Assembly: GCA_017626845.1 (NCBI GenBank)
Contig: JAGAHX010000067.1
Location: forward strand, 1 to 38,548
DNA from: Bacillota bacterium
Lineage (GTDB): Bacteria > Bacillota > Clostridia > Peptostreptococcales > Anaerovoracaceae
Direction: 5' to 3'
Length of the DNA stretch: 38,548 nucleotides
Every line of letters begins with the position of its first letter. The first letter of the stretch is position 1. Shown here piece by piece: positions 6,621-15,504 of the stretch. The translations under genes were made by a program, and so were the position numbers. Under the pieces are notes generated by a model. It searched no databases, had not been told where the DNA came from, and saw only the letters and a list, made by a program, of their open reading frames with translations.

Positions 6621-9100
6621 AGCTTTCCTTTTCCACAAGAGGCTGGAGGGATCTCACCTGGCAGGAGATCCTCGATACCGCAGAAGAAATGGGGTTCCAG
6701 GGTGTGGAGCTCTACCACGTCTCCGCTGCGCCGGAACTGACCGACCGCGGCGGCCCCTTCCATATCTATTCCGTGCCTTCCACCTACCGGGAGCTGCGGG
6801 AGAAGAACCTCAGCATTCCCTGCTTCGACAGCGCGAAGGACATCTCCACCATCGACGAAGCCGGACTGGAAGAACTGAAGGAAGAGATGCGCCTGTGCAA
6901 CGACCTGCGCGCGCCCTACTGCGCCGTCTGGGCTTCCGGCGAGACGGCGGAGAATGCCGTTAAGACCCTGTCCGGGCTCATCCCCCTGGCGGAAGAGCTG
7001 GGCATTACGATCCTCATCAAGACGCGCGGCCTGTTCTCCTCCACGGAGAAGCTCCGGGCCCTGCTGGACGATTTTGCCTGCGATCAGCTGGCGGTGCTCT
7101 GGGACGTGCATTTCCCCTACCGCAGCTGCGGTGAGAGCCCGGCGCAGACCATCACCAACCTGGGTGCCTATGTAAAGCACGTGCACCTTCACGACAGCAT
7201 CAGCGCGGACGATTACGAGCTCATCGGCGAAGGAAACTTCCCGGTGGAAGAGGTGATGGACGCGCTGCAGAGCGTGGACTACAGCGGCTTCGTTTCCCTG
7301 GAGTGGAAGCCCCGCTGGCTGGAAGAACTGACGGACCGGGAGATCATCTTCCCCCACTTCGTCAACTACATGCACCGCTTCGAGCGCTCCCAGAGACGGG
7401 AGAAGGGCCTGTATTACAACCACGACGGCACCGGCCGCTACGTCTGGAAGAAGGACGATCTTATCAACCTCACCTTCCCCCAGGTGCTGGACCGCATGGC
7501 CGAAGAATTCCCCGACCAATACTGCTTTAAATACACCACGCTGGACTACACCCGGACCTACGAGGAATTCCGGGACGACGTGGACCGCTTTGCCCGGGCG
7601 CTGGTATCTCTCGGTGTAAAGCCGGGCTACAAGGTGACGGTCTGGTGCACGAACATCCCCGCCTGGTACATCACGTTCTGGGCCTGCTGCCGGATCGGCG
7701 CTGTGCTGGTCACCATGAACACGGCCTACAAGATCCACGAGGCCGAATACCTGCTGCGCCAGTCGGACACCCACACCCTCGTCATGATCGACCGGGCCCT
7801 GGACAGCGATTACGCCGCCATCATCAACGAGCTTTGCCCGGAGATCGCCGGCAGCAAGTCCGGTGAACCCCTGCACTGCAAGCGTCTGCCGTTCCTGCGC
7901 AACGTCATCACCTGCGGCTTTAAGCAGAACGGCTGCCTCACCTTCGACGAGGCGATGGCGCGGGCGGATATGGTGCCCCCCGAGGAGACCGCGCGGCTGG
8001 CCTCCCTCGTGCGCCCCGACGACGTGTGCAACATGCAGTACACCTCCGGCACAACGGGCTTCCCCAAGGGCGTCATGCTGACCCATTACAACGTCGTCAA
8101 CAACGGCAAGTGCATCGGCGACCGCATGGGCTTGAGCACCGCGGACCGCATGATGATCCAGGTGCCCATGTTCCACTGTTTCGGCATGGTGCTGAGCATG
8201 ACCAGCTCCATGACCCACGGAGCCACCATGTGCCCGCTGCCCTATTTCTCGGCCAAATCGTCCCTCGCCTGCATCAACCAGGAAAAGATCACCTGCTTCA
8301 ACGGCGTGCCGACGATGTTCATCGCCATGTTCAACCATCCCGACTACCGCAAGACGGACTTTTCCTATATGAGGACGGGCATCATGGCGGGGTCCGGCTG
8401 CCCGCCGGAACTGATGAAGCGCGCCGCTCAGCCCGACGAGATGAACATGACGGGCATCGTGAGCGTGTACGGCCAGACCGAGACCGCCCCCGGCAACACC
8501 ATGTCCGCCTGGACCGATCCCCTGGACGTGCGCACGGAGACCGTAGGCTACAGCTTCCCCCACGTGCTCTGCAAGGTCATCGATCCGGAGACGGGGAACG
8601 AGGTTCCTCCCGGGGTCAACGGCGAATTCTGCGCCAAGGGCTACAACCAGATGAAGGGTTATTACAAGATGCCCGAGGCCACGAGAGAGACCATCGATGC
8701 AGACGGCTGGCTCCACTCCGGCGACCTGGCCTGCAAGGATGAAAACGGCAATTACCGGATCACCGGCCGCCTGAAGGATATGATCATCCGCGGCGGCGAA
8801 AACCTGTACCCCAGGGAGATCGAGGAATTCCTCTACACCCATCCGGCGGTGCAGGACGTGCAGGTGATCGGCGTGCCCGACGAAAAATACGGCGAAGAAG
8901 CCATGGCCTGTATTATACTGAAGGAAGGCCAGGAGGCGTCCGAACCCGAGATCCGCGCTTACTGCGTCGAGCGGCTCGCACGGCACAAAGTGCCCAAGTA
9001 CATCCGCTTTGTGGACTCCTTCCCCATGAACGCCGCGGGGAAAATACTGAAATATAAGATGCGCGAAGAAGCTGCCAAAGAACTGGGGCTGTCGCTGTGA
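6617..9100 (+). CDS. Sugar isomerase-fold / acyl-CoA ligase fusion protein
   Basis: An 827-residue two-domain protein. Residues 1-265 resemble the xylose isomerase-like / AP endonuclease 2 TIM barrel of sugar phosphate isomerase/epimerases, with LWDVHFPY near 162, HVHLHD at 188-193 and a metal-type glutamate in SLEW near 229. Residues 285-827 are an AMP-dependent acyl-CoA synthetase: YTSGTTGFPKG at about 475-485, YGQTE near 620, SGDLA near 705, RLKDMIIRGGENLYP near 720 and the C-terminal catalytic lysine K809 in AAGKILKYK. The ligase half should activate a carboxylic acid with ATP and CoA; the barrel may make or isomerise that acid. The fusion is continuous in frame. The ATG overlaps the stop of the previous gene by four bases, so both belong to the T-box operon. 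The substrate is unknown. Confidence 0.88.
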   Translation: MKLSFSTRGWRDLTWQEILDTAEEMGFQGVELYHVSAAPELTDRGGPFHIYSVPSTYRELREKNLSIPCFDSAKDISTIDEAGLEELKEEMRLCNDLRAPYCAVWASGETAENAVKTLSGLIPLAEELGITILIKTRGLFSSTEKLRALLDDFACDQLAVLWDVHFPYRSCGESPAQTITNLGAYVKHVHLHDSISADDYELIGEGNFPVEEVMDALQSVDYSGFVSLEWKPRWLEELTDREIIFPHFVNYMHRFERSQRREKGLYYNHDGTGRYVWKKDDLINLTFPQVLDRMAEEFPDQYCFKYTTLDYTRTYEEFRDDVDRFARALVSLGVKPGYKVTVWCTNIPAWYITFWACCRIGAVLVTMNTAYKIHEAEYLLRQSDTHTLVMIDRALDSDYAAIINELCPEIAGSKSGEPLHCKRLPFLRNVITCGFKQNGCLTFDEAMARADMVPPEETARLASLVRPDDVCNMQYTSGTTGFPKGVMLTHYNVVNNGKCIGDRMGLSTADRMMIQVPMFHCFGMVLSMTSSMTHGATMCPLPYFSAKSSLACINQEKITCFNGVPTMFIAMFNHPDYRKTDFSYMRTGIMAGSGCPPELMKRAAQPDEMNMTGIVSVYGQTETAPGNTMSAWTDPLDVRTETVGYSFPHVLCKVIDPETGNEVPPGVNGEFCAKGYNQMKGYYKMPEATRETIDADGWLHSGDLACKDENGNYRITGRLKDMIIRGGENLYPREIEEFLYTHPAVQDVQVIGVPDEKYGEEAMACIILKEGQEASEPEIRAYCVERLARHKVPKYIRFVDSFPMNAAGKILKYKMREEAAKELGLSL

Positions 9101-9122
9101 ACCGATAGAAAAGGGAGAAACC

Positions 9123-12100
9123 ATGACTGACGAAAAGAAGAAAACGCTGGTGACCATGGACGGCAACGAAGCCGCCGCCCACGTTGCCTATAACTTTACG
9201 GAGATCGCTGCGATCTATCCGATCACGCCCTCTTCCCCCATGGCGGAGCATACCGACGTGTGGTCCGCAGGCGGACGGAAGAACATGTTCGGACAACCGG
9301 TAACGCTGCAGGAGATGCAGAGCGAAGCCGGCGCCATCGGCGCTGTGCACGGCGCCCTGCAGGCCGGCGCCCTCGCTACGACCTTCACCTCCAGCCAGGG
9401 CTTAATGCTGATGATCCCCGTTCTGCACCGCATCGCGGGCGAACGGCTCCCCGCGGTCATGCACGTGGCGGCCCGCACTGTCGGCACCCACGGCATGAGC
9501 ATCTTCGGCGACCACAGCGACGTCATGGACTGCCGCGCCTGCGGCTTTGCCATGTTCTCCACGGGCAACGTGCAGGAAGTCCTGGACCTCGCCGCCGTGC
9601 CCCATCTGGCAGCCCTGGAGAGCCGCGTGCCCTTCATGCATTTCTTCGACGGCTTCCGCACCAGCCACGAGCTGGCCACGGTGGAGACCATCGACGAACA
9701 GGCTTTGGTCGACATGGTGGACCGCCCCTCGCTGGAAGCGTTCAAGGCGGCTGCCCTCAACCCCGAACACCCCGTGCTGCGCAACACCGTGCAGAACCCG
9801 GACGTCTACTTCCAGATCCGGGAAGCCAACAACGGCGCCTACGACGCGGTGCCCGGCATCGTGGAGAAATATCTGGAGAAGATCAGCGCCCTCACCGGCA
9901 GAGAGTATCATCTCTTCAACTATTACGGTGACCCGGAAGCGACGGATATCGTCATCGCCATGGGTTCTGTGAGCGGCGTGGCACGCCTTGCCGTGGACTA
10001 TCTGAACGCCCACGGAAGCAAGGTCGGTTTCGTGCAGGTCCACCTGTACCGGCCCTTCTCCGCCGAAAAGTTGATGGAAGCCATTCCGCAGACGGTAAAG
10101 CGCATCGCTGTGCTGGACCGCTGCAAGGAGATGGGCGCCGCAGGCGAACCCCTGTTCCAGGACGTCTGCACCGCTGCCGTCAAGACCGGCCGGGCCTTTA
10201 AGATCATCGGCGGACGCTACGGCCTCTCCTCCAAGGACACCGATCCGGATCAGCTGCTGGCGGTCTTCGCCAACCTGGCCGCGGAACATCCCGTGGACGG
10301 CTTCACCATCGGCATCAACGACGACGTGACCCACCTGTCTCTGGACGCCCCCCACGTCTCCGGCGTTTCCGGCGGAAAGACCTTCCGCTGCAAGTTCTGG
10401 GGCCTCGGCGGCGACGGAACGGTAGGTGCCAACAAGAACACGGTGCACATCCTGGCCGATGCGGCGGGCATGTACGCCCAGGCGTATTTCGAATACGATG
10501 CCAAGAAATCCTTCGGCATCACCAAGTCCCATCTGCGCTTCTCCAAGGAGCCCATCATGGGCAGCTATTACGTAAAGCGGGCGGAATTCGTGGCCTGCCA
10601 CAACCAGAGCTACATCCGCCAGTACGACATGGTGAGCGAACTCAAGTCGAACGGTATCTTCCTGCTCAACTGCCAGTGGAAAGGCAAGGAGCTGGAGGAG
10701 AATCTGCCGAGCGACGTCAAGCGCTACCTGGCCCGCAAGAACATCCGCTTCTACACCATCGACGCTACGGACATCGCCATGCGTCTGGGTCTGGGAAGCC
10801 ACACCAATACCGTGCTGCAGGCGGCCTTCTTCGCCATCACCGGACTCATCCCGGCGGAAGAAGCGCTCGACCGCATGAAGGAAGCGGCGCGGCAGAGCTA
10901 CTTCGCCAAGGGCGACGAAGTCGTCGCGAAGAACGTCGCGGCCATCGAAGCCGGCGCGAAGGAAGTCGTCGCCGTACAGGTCCCGGCGGAATGGGCGGAT
11001 CTGCCCGACACGCCGAACGCCGCGATGCAGGTGCTGCACGAGGCCGTCGGCGCGGCTGACCCCAAGCAGGACGTTCCCGACGTGGTGCGCCGCCTGCTCA
11101 ACCCGATCAACGCCCAGAAGGGCGACGATCTGCCGGTCAGCTCCTTCGCGGGCTACGAGAACGGCAACATCGATATGGGGCTCACCGCCTTCGAAAAGCG
11201 CGGCATCGCCGTAAGAGTGCCCCAGTGGAACGCAGAAAAGTGTGTCCAGTGCAACCGCTGCTCCCTGGTCTGCCCCCACGCCGTTATCCGGCCCTTCCTG
11301 CTGAACGACGAAGAGAAGGCTGCAGCGCCGGAAGGCGTAAAGACCATTCCCGCGAACGGCGCGGCCAAGGGCCTGCACTTCGCCCTCGCCGTGTCGGACT
11401 TCGACTGCACCAGCTGCGGAAGCTGTGCGGAAAGCTGCCCGGCTCACGCGCTGGAGATGGTGCCCGCGGAGCTTACGGAAGACAAGAAAGAAAAGTGGGA
11501 CTACGTGCTGTCCCTCTCCGATAAAGGCGAGATCTTTGACCGCTGGACGGTCAAAGGCAGCCAGTTTAAGCAGCCTCTGGTGGAATTCTCCGCCGCCTGC
11601 GCGGGCTGCGGCGAGACACCCTACGCCAAGCTGATGACTCAGCTCTTCGGCGAGCGCGTCTACTGGGCCAACGGCACGGGCTGCTCCCAGGCCTGGGGCG
11701 CCTCCATGCCGGGCATCCCCTACACCACCAACCGCAGAGGATTCGGCCCTGCCTGGACCAATTCTCTGTTCGAAAACAACGCGGAGCTCTGCCTCGGCAT
11801 GCTCCTGTCCGTCAAGCAGCAGAGAAACGCCGTCAAGGCGCAGGTGGAAAGCCTCTGCGCGGGCGCTTCCGGCGAGCTAAAGGCGGCCTGCGAAGCCTGG
11901 CTTGCGGCCTTCGATGATTTCGACGGGTCACGCGAGACGGCAGATGCGCTCTGTGCCCTCCTGGAAAAGGAAGACACGCCCGAAGCGAAGGCGATCCTCG
12001 CCCATAAAGACCAGCTGGCGAGAAAGACTTTCTGGATGTACGGCGGCGACGGCTGGGCCTACGACATCGGCTTTGGCGGTCTCGCCCACGTCATCGCCAG

Positions 12101-12674
12101 CGGCGAGAACGTCAACGTCTTCATCATTGACACGGAAGTCTATTCCAACACCGGCGGCCAGAGCAGCAAAGCGACCCAGGTCGGCGCGGTGGCGCAGTTC
12201 GCGTCCAGCGGCAAGCGCACCCGGAAGATGGACATCGGCGGCATCATGATGAGCTACGGCAACGTCTACGTGGCGCAGGTCGCCATGGGCGCAGACCCGA
12301 ACCAGCTCATCAAGGCCATCAAGGAAGCGGAGGCGTTCGACGGCCCCAGCGTCATCGTTGCCTACACGCCCTGCACGTCCCACGGCATCCGCCGCGGCAT
12401 GAGCAAGGTGCAGGAGGAGATGAAGCGTGCGGTCGAGTCCGGCTATTGGCTCCTTTACCGCTACGATCCGCGCCAGAGCCAGCCGCTGCACCTGGATTCC
12501 AAGGAGCCGAAGATGGGCTACGAGGAGTTCCTGGACGGCGAGACCCGTTACAGCGCCCTCAAGCTCACCTTCCCCGAGAACGCGAAAGAGCTCTTCGCCA
12601 TCGGCAGCGATGAAGCCGCCAAGCGGTACGCACAGTACAAGCACATGGAGGCGTCGCAGAAGACCGGGGATTGA
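9123..12674 (+). CDS. nifJ: Pyruvate:ferredoxin (flavodoxin) oxidoreductase
   Basis: An 1183-residue single-chain 2-oxoacid:ferredoxin oxidoreductase of full length, converting pyruvate and CoA to acetyl-CoA, CO2 and reduced ferredoxin in the cytoplasm. Domain order is standard: N-terminal pyrimidine-binding domain (YPITPSSPMAE near residue 32), transketolase C-like and gamma domains, a ferredoxin domain with two 4Fe-4S motifs (CVQCNRCSLVCP from about residue 707, CTSCGSCAESCP from about 762), and a C-terminal TPP domain (CAGCGETPY near 828, GGDGWAYDIG near 975, TEVYSNTGGQ near 1005). The gene follows the fusion gene by 22 bases with an AAGGGAG ribosome binding site and no terminator, so it is probably part of the T-box operon. 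The exact 2-oxoacid could differ from pyruvate, but all parts are canonical. Confidence 0.95.
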   Translation: MTDEKKKTLVTMDGNEAAAHVAYNFTEIAAIYPITPSSPMAEHTDVWSAGGRKNMFGQPVTLQEMQSEAGAIGAVHGALQAGALATTFTSSQGLMLMIPVLHRIAGERLPAVMHVAARTVGTHGMSIFGDHSDVMDCRACGFAMFSTGNVQEVLDLAAVPHLAALESRVPFMHFFDGFRTSHELATVETIDEQALVDMVDRPSLEAFKAAALNPEHPVLRNTVQNPDVYFQIREANNGAYDAVPGIVEKYLEKISALTGREYHLFNYYGDPEATDIVIAMGSVSGVARLAVDYLNAHGSKVGFVQVHLYRPFSAEKLMEAIPQTVKRIAVLDRCKEMGAAGEPLFQDVCTAAVKTGRAFKIIGGRYGLSSKDTDPDQLLAVFANLAAEHPVDGFTIGINDDVTHLSLDAPHVSGVSGGKTFRCKFWGLGGDGTVGANKNTVHILADAAGMYAQAYFEYDAKKSFGITKSHLRFSKEPIMGSYYVKRAEFVACHNQSYIRQYDMVSELKSNGIFLLNCQWKGKELEENLPSDVKRYLARKNIRFYTIDATDIAMRLGLGSHTNTVLQAAFFAITGLIPAEEALDRMKEAARQSYFAKGDEVVAKNVAAIEAGAKEVVAVQVPAEWADLPDTPNAAMQVLHEAVGAADPKQDVPDVVRRLLNPINAQKGDDLPVSSFAGYENGNIDMGLTAFEKRGIAVRVPQWNAEKCVQCNRCSLVCPHAVIRPFLLNDEEKAAAPEGVKTIPANGAAKGLHFALAVSDFDCTSCGSCAESCPAHALEMVPAELTEDKKEKWDYVLSLSDKGEIFDRWTVKGSQFKQPLVEFSAACAGCGETPYAKLMTQLFGERVYWANGTGCSQAWGASMPGIPYTTNRRGFGPAWTNSLFENNAELCLGMLLSVKQQRNAVKAQVESLCAGASGELKAACEAWLAAFDDFDGSRETADALCALLEKEDTPEAKAILAHKDQLARKTFWMYGGDGWAYDIGFGGLAHVIASGENVNVFIIDTEVYSNTGGQSSKATQVGAVAQFASSGKRTRKMDIGGIMMSYGNVYVAQVAMGADPNQLIKAIKEAEAFDGPSVIVAYTPCTSHGIRRGMSKVQEEMKRAVESGYWLLYRYDPRQSQPLHLDSKEPKMGYEEFLDGETRYSALKLTFPENAKELFAIGSDEAAKRYAQYKHMEASQKTGD

Positions 12675-12737
12675 TGTGCCCGCCCCTGCCGTTTCGTGAT
12701 AAAATAAGGGTGCTGCGGAAAGAAAGGACTTAATATC

Positions 12738-13727
12738 ATGGCAACGATCTATTACGATAAGGACTGCGATCTCGATCTGGTAAAGGACAAGACCATCGCG
12801 ATCATCGGCTACGGCAACCAGGGCCGGGCCCAGGCGCTCAACATGAAGGATTCCGGCTGCACCAAGATCATCGTCGGAAGCCGCAAGGACAGCTCCTACG
12901 ACCAGGCCGTCGAGAATGGTTTCGCGGTCAAGCCCATCGAAGAGGCGTCCAAGGAAGCAGACATCCTCTTTATGCTGCTGCCGGACGAATATGCGCCGGC
13001 CATCTTCAACGAACAGATCGCGCCGGGGCTTGAGCCGGGCAATATCGTCAATTTCGCCTCTGCCTACAACATCACCTTTAAAAAGATCGTTCCCCCGCCC
13101 TTCGTGGACGTCGTCATGGCGGCGCCCCGCATGATCGGCGACGGCGTACGGCAGATGTTCCTGCGTGGCGAGGGATTCCCCTCCTTCGTAGGCGTTGCCC
13201 AGGACGCTTCCGGCAAGGCGTTGGAGTACGGCAAGGCGCTGTGCAAGGCGATCGGTTCCACCAAGAAGGGCGCCATCGAGGTCAACTTCGACGACGAGAC
13301 CATGTTGGACCTGATGGCGGAGCAGGGCACCTGGCCCATCATCTACCATGTGTTCGACGAGTCCTTTAAGCTGCTGGCGGAGAAGATGGGTCACCCGGAG
13401 GAAGCCGTTCTGATGGAAGCCTATCTGTCCAAGGAGCCGATGTACATGATGGAAAAGGCCGCAGAGCTGGGCATGTACCAGCAGATGCCGTTCCATTCCC
13501 ACACCTCCCAGTTCGGCCAGCTGCGCAGTTTTAACACCTTCGATCCGACGCCGATCCGCGAATTCCTGCGTGACCGCTACGATCAGATCAAGGACGGCAC
13601 CTTTACCAAGGCCTGGGACGAAGAGCAGGAGATCAACCACCTCGCCACGCTGGAAAAGATGAGAGACGAAGCGCTCCATTCCGACATGTCCATGGCGGAG
13701 GCGAGGACCTTCGAAAAACTGAAATAA
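12738..13727 (+). CDS. Ketol-acid reductoisomerase-like protein, active site altered
   Basis: A 329-residue protein of the class I ketol-acid reductoisomerase (IlvC) family at normal length. The N-terminal Rossmann part has IGYGNQGRAQALN (23-35) for NADPH or NADH, and the C-terminal knotted helical domain keeps the metal residues of DLMAEQ (D191, E195) and probably E227. Other key positions differ. The catalytic histidine of the usual AHGFNI motif is serine (ASAYNI, S108). The usual PKGPGH reads PRMIGD (130-135), removing the lysine and histidine, and the second glutamate of the C-terminal pair is not evident. The normal acetolactate reaction is therefore doubtful, and a reductase or isomerase on another substrate is possible. 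The gene is 63 bases after the oxidoreductase with no terminator seen. Confidence 0.85.
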   Translation: MATIYYDKDCDLDLVKDKTIAIIGYGNQGRAQALNMKDSGCTKIIVGSRKDSSYDQAVENGFAVKPIEEASKEADILFMLLPDEYAPAIFNEQIAPGLEPGNIVNFASAYNITFKKIVPPPFVDVVMAAPRMIGDGVRQMFLRGEGFPSFVGVAQDASGKALEYGKALCKAIGSTKKGAIEVNFDDETMLDLMAEQGTWPIIYHVFDESFKLLAEKMGHPEEAVLMEAYLSKEPMYMMEKAAELGMYQQMPFHSHTSQFGQLRSFNTFDPTPIREFLRDRYDQIKDGTFTKAWDEEQEINHLATLEKMRDEALHSDMSMAEARTFEKLK

Positions 13728-13757
13728 AAAGAATTTCGCGAAAAGGGGTATTTATCT

Positions 13758-14177
13758 ATGAAAAGAAAAAGCATTGCGATCGTTTTGGTCCTGATCCTGG
13801 CCATGCTGGCGTTTACCGCCTGCTCGACGTCGGAATTCAGTCTGGAGGGAACCGAGGAAAAGAAGATGACGGTCACTGCCAAGAACGCCGAGAAAGACAG
13901 TGTTGCTGCCGTTGGCGGCCTCGTCGTCGGAGAAGGCGAAATGGTCGTTGTGACCGCTGATCTGACGGAAGGGTCGATCCGGGTGGAGATCCTGGACGGC
14001 TCGGAAGTGAGCGAAGAGGAAGCGCCCGACCTGAGCGGCGAAGCGATCTTCATGGCGAACCTGGAGAGTACGGACAGCTCGTCGGCGGAGATGACCGCAG
14101 GCGAGTACTGGGTGAGGACCACCTGCCTCGAACAGGCTACCGGCACGGTCACGATCGAAGTGGTTCCGGCGGAATAG
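13758..14177 (+). CDS. Small lipoprotein of unknown function
   Basis: A 139-residue protein with a lipoprotein signal: MKRK, a hydrophobic stretch, and the lipobox LAFTAC with the lipidated cysteine near residue 22. The mature part is acidic and rich in Val, Glu and Thr with alternating beta-strand-like segments, as in small extracytoplasmic beta-sandwich proteins. No family is recognised. It follows the reductoisomerase-like gene by 30 bases with AAAAGGGG as ribosome binding site and precedes a strong terminator, so it is probably the last gene of the T-box transcript. A degraded gene with a closely similar signal peptide lies at 17542. Confidence 0.75.
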   Translation: MKRKSIAIVLVLILAMLAFTACSTSEFSLEGTEEKKMTVTAKNAEKDSVAAVGGLVVGEGEMVVVTADLTEGSIRVEILDGSEVSEEEAPDLSGEAIFMANLESTDSSSAEMTAGEYWVRTTCLEQATGTVTIEVVPAE

Positions 14178-14235
14178 CCGCTGCGTGACCCCGCCAGGGG
14201 TGCGGAGATCGTGAGACATAAGAGAATACGTTGAA

Positions 14236-14279
14236 AAAACCGCTGAGGCCATTGGATTTTCAATAGTCTCAGCGGTTTT
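14236..14279. terminator. Bidirectional terminator
   Basis: A 12-bp perfect stem AAAACCGCTGAG / CTCAGCGGTTTT with a 20-base loop, A-rich on the left and T-rich on the right. It can end the lipoprotein/T-box operon on the plus strand and the frameshifted gene on the minus strand. Confidence 0.85.
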
Positions 14280-14282
14280 CGC

Positions 14283-15129
14283 TTACTTTCTCTTTAGCGT
14301 GTATGTCGTGGTCTTGGAATAGGACGATTCGTCGCTGGAATGGGATTCGTGCTCGTACGTTCTTCCGGACTTGCTGCCATCGGTGAAGAGGATCCCGCAT
14401 TCCTTATCCCGGTATACCGAAAGACCAATTCCGGTGTAAAGCTCGGTGTTTACCAGTGCACCGGAGAAATGTCCGTCCTTTATGACTACAGCCCGTTTAT
14501 AAAAGTCCGGGACCTCTTTCGTGCTCGACCAACTGTCCTTATCATTATCGTGCCAGTAAAGCGTTTCTTCTTCCTCTGTGTCCGCGGTAAGCACCCACTC
14601 CTTTGCTTCTTTCAGGATCCTCTCCCGCTGCTCACGGGTCACATAGACCTCCCTAAGGCCGGTATCCCAGGTTTTCAGCGCAGCGCTTTCATCGGCCGGG
14701 GCGACTTCGTAGCATCTCTCGGGCTGCCATCCACGGCTCTCTGCCCAGAACGGGATGGGACCGAACAGATCGTTCCAGTCGTCAAAATCCCTGAGAAACG
14801 CCTGATACTCTTCCTCTGTCATAGGACGGGGCTCTTCTTTTGCATAGGCCAGCTCTTTTTCGTGCAGCTGCTGGGCAAAGCTGCGGCGCTGCGCTTTCCG
14901 CCCAGTACGTCAGAGAAAGGGCTGCCAGAAGCTCCTTTGCCGCATCAGGGATGACCGGTTCATCGCCGGATGCCTTTAAACTGCCGTCCGGCTCCGCGCC
15001 GGGCACCATAGCGCCTTTGACGAACTCCAGAAACTTCTCGGGCAGGCGGTCGTAAAGGGAAGTTTCTGCATTGCTTATGACCGTCCACAGATCGTTATAT
15101 TCGTTGCCTTTCATTTCTTGCCAGTACAT
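14283..15129 (-). pseudogene. Frameshifted gene of a hypothetical clostridial-type protein
   Basis: Two overlapping minus-strand frames make one protein. The upstream frame (15129 down to about 14885) encodes a helical N-terminus containing LYDRLPEKFLEFV and IPDAAKELLAALSLTYW. The downstream frame continues with a helix reading FAQQLHEKELAYAKEEPRP directly before MTEEEYQAFLRDFDDW, then a domain of about 150 residues ending at 14283. A one-base shift within about 14870-14900 joins them. The N-terminal pattern resembles uncharacterised short proteins common in Clostridia (my recollection, not tested). The intact product would be about 280 residues. It may be a true mutation, a sequencing error or, less likely, programmed frameshifting. 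The precise start (15129 or 15114) is uncertain. Confidence 0.65.
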
Positions 15130-15201
15130 TCTCCCATAGCATTCAGTAGTTTAACTGATTATACAACAAGCGTTGTGATTCCTTCAATATCGACCCTGTC
15201 T

Positions 15202-15432
15202 AATATAAAGCGTTCGATGTCGCGAGCAGGAACACCAACAGATAATGCAGTAATTGAGTCGATCAACGGTTGGATCAAAGCGGAAATGTATGCAGAAGGC
15301 TGGCATCGCCGTTTCGATACTCCGGAAAAAATGATTCATGCCTTTGTTGAATATTACAATAATGAGCGGCCTGCCTTTGCTTTGCAATATAAAACCCCAA
15401 TCCAATACAAGACTGAATTGGGGTTCTTGTGA
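15202..15432 (+). pseudogene. IS3-type transposase C-terminal remnant
   Basis: The last 75 or so residues of an integrase-core (rve) transposase: SMSRAGTPTDNAVIESINGW, containing the conserved glutamate of the DDE triad, then FVEYYNNERPAFALQYKTP. This is the classical end of IS3-family OrfB proteins. Everything upstream, including both catalytic aspartates, is missing, so it is non-functional. It abuts the start of the frameshifted gene on the other strand, and the insertion may have clipped that gene's promoter region. Confidence 0.85.
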
Positions 15433-15448
15433 ACGCTCTTTTTTAGAA

Positions 15449-15475
15449 CTGTCTACTTTTTATTGACAAGTTCAG
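15449..15475. mobile_element. Probable terminal inverted repeat of the IS remnant
   Basis: The sequence CTGTCTACTTTTTATTGACA lies 17 bases after the transposase stop codon, where IS3-type elements have their right end. No matching left end was found nearby, consistent with a truncated copy. Confidence 0.45.
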
Positions 15476-15504
15476 GCTACCCTCTCTCTTCTTCTTTTCT
15501 TCGA

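Noticed and set aside
5385-11447. Long open frames on the minus strand opposite the T-box operon
   Set aside because: They are shadows of GC-rich genes on the plus strand; the translations have no domain features and are rich in Arg, His, Gly and Val as expected of antisense frames.
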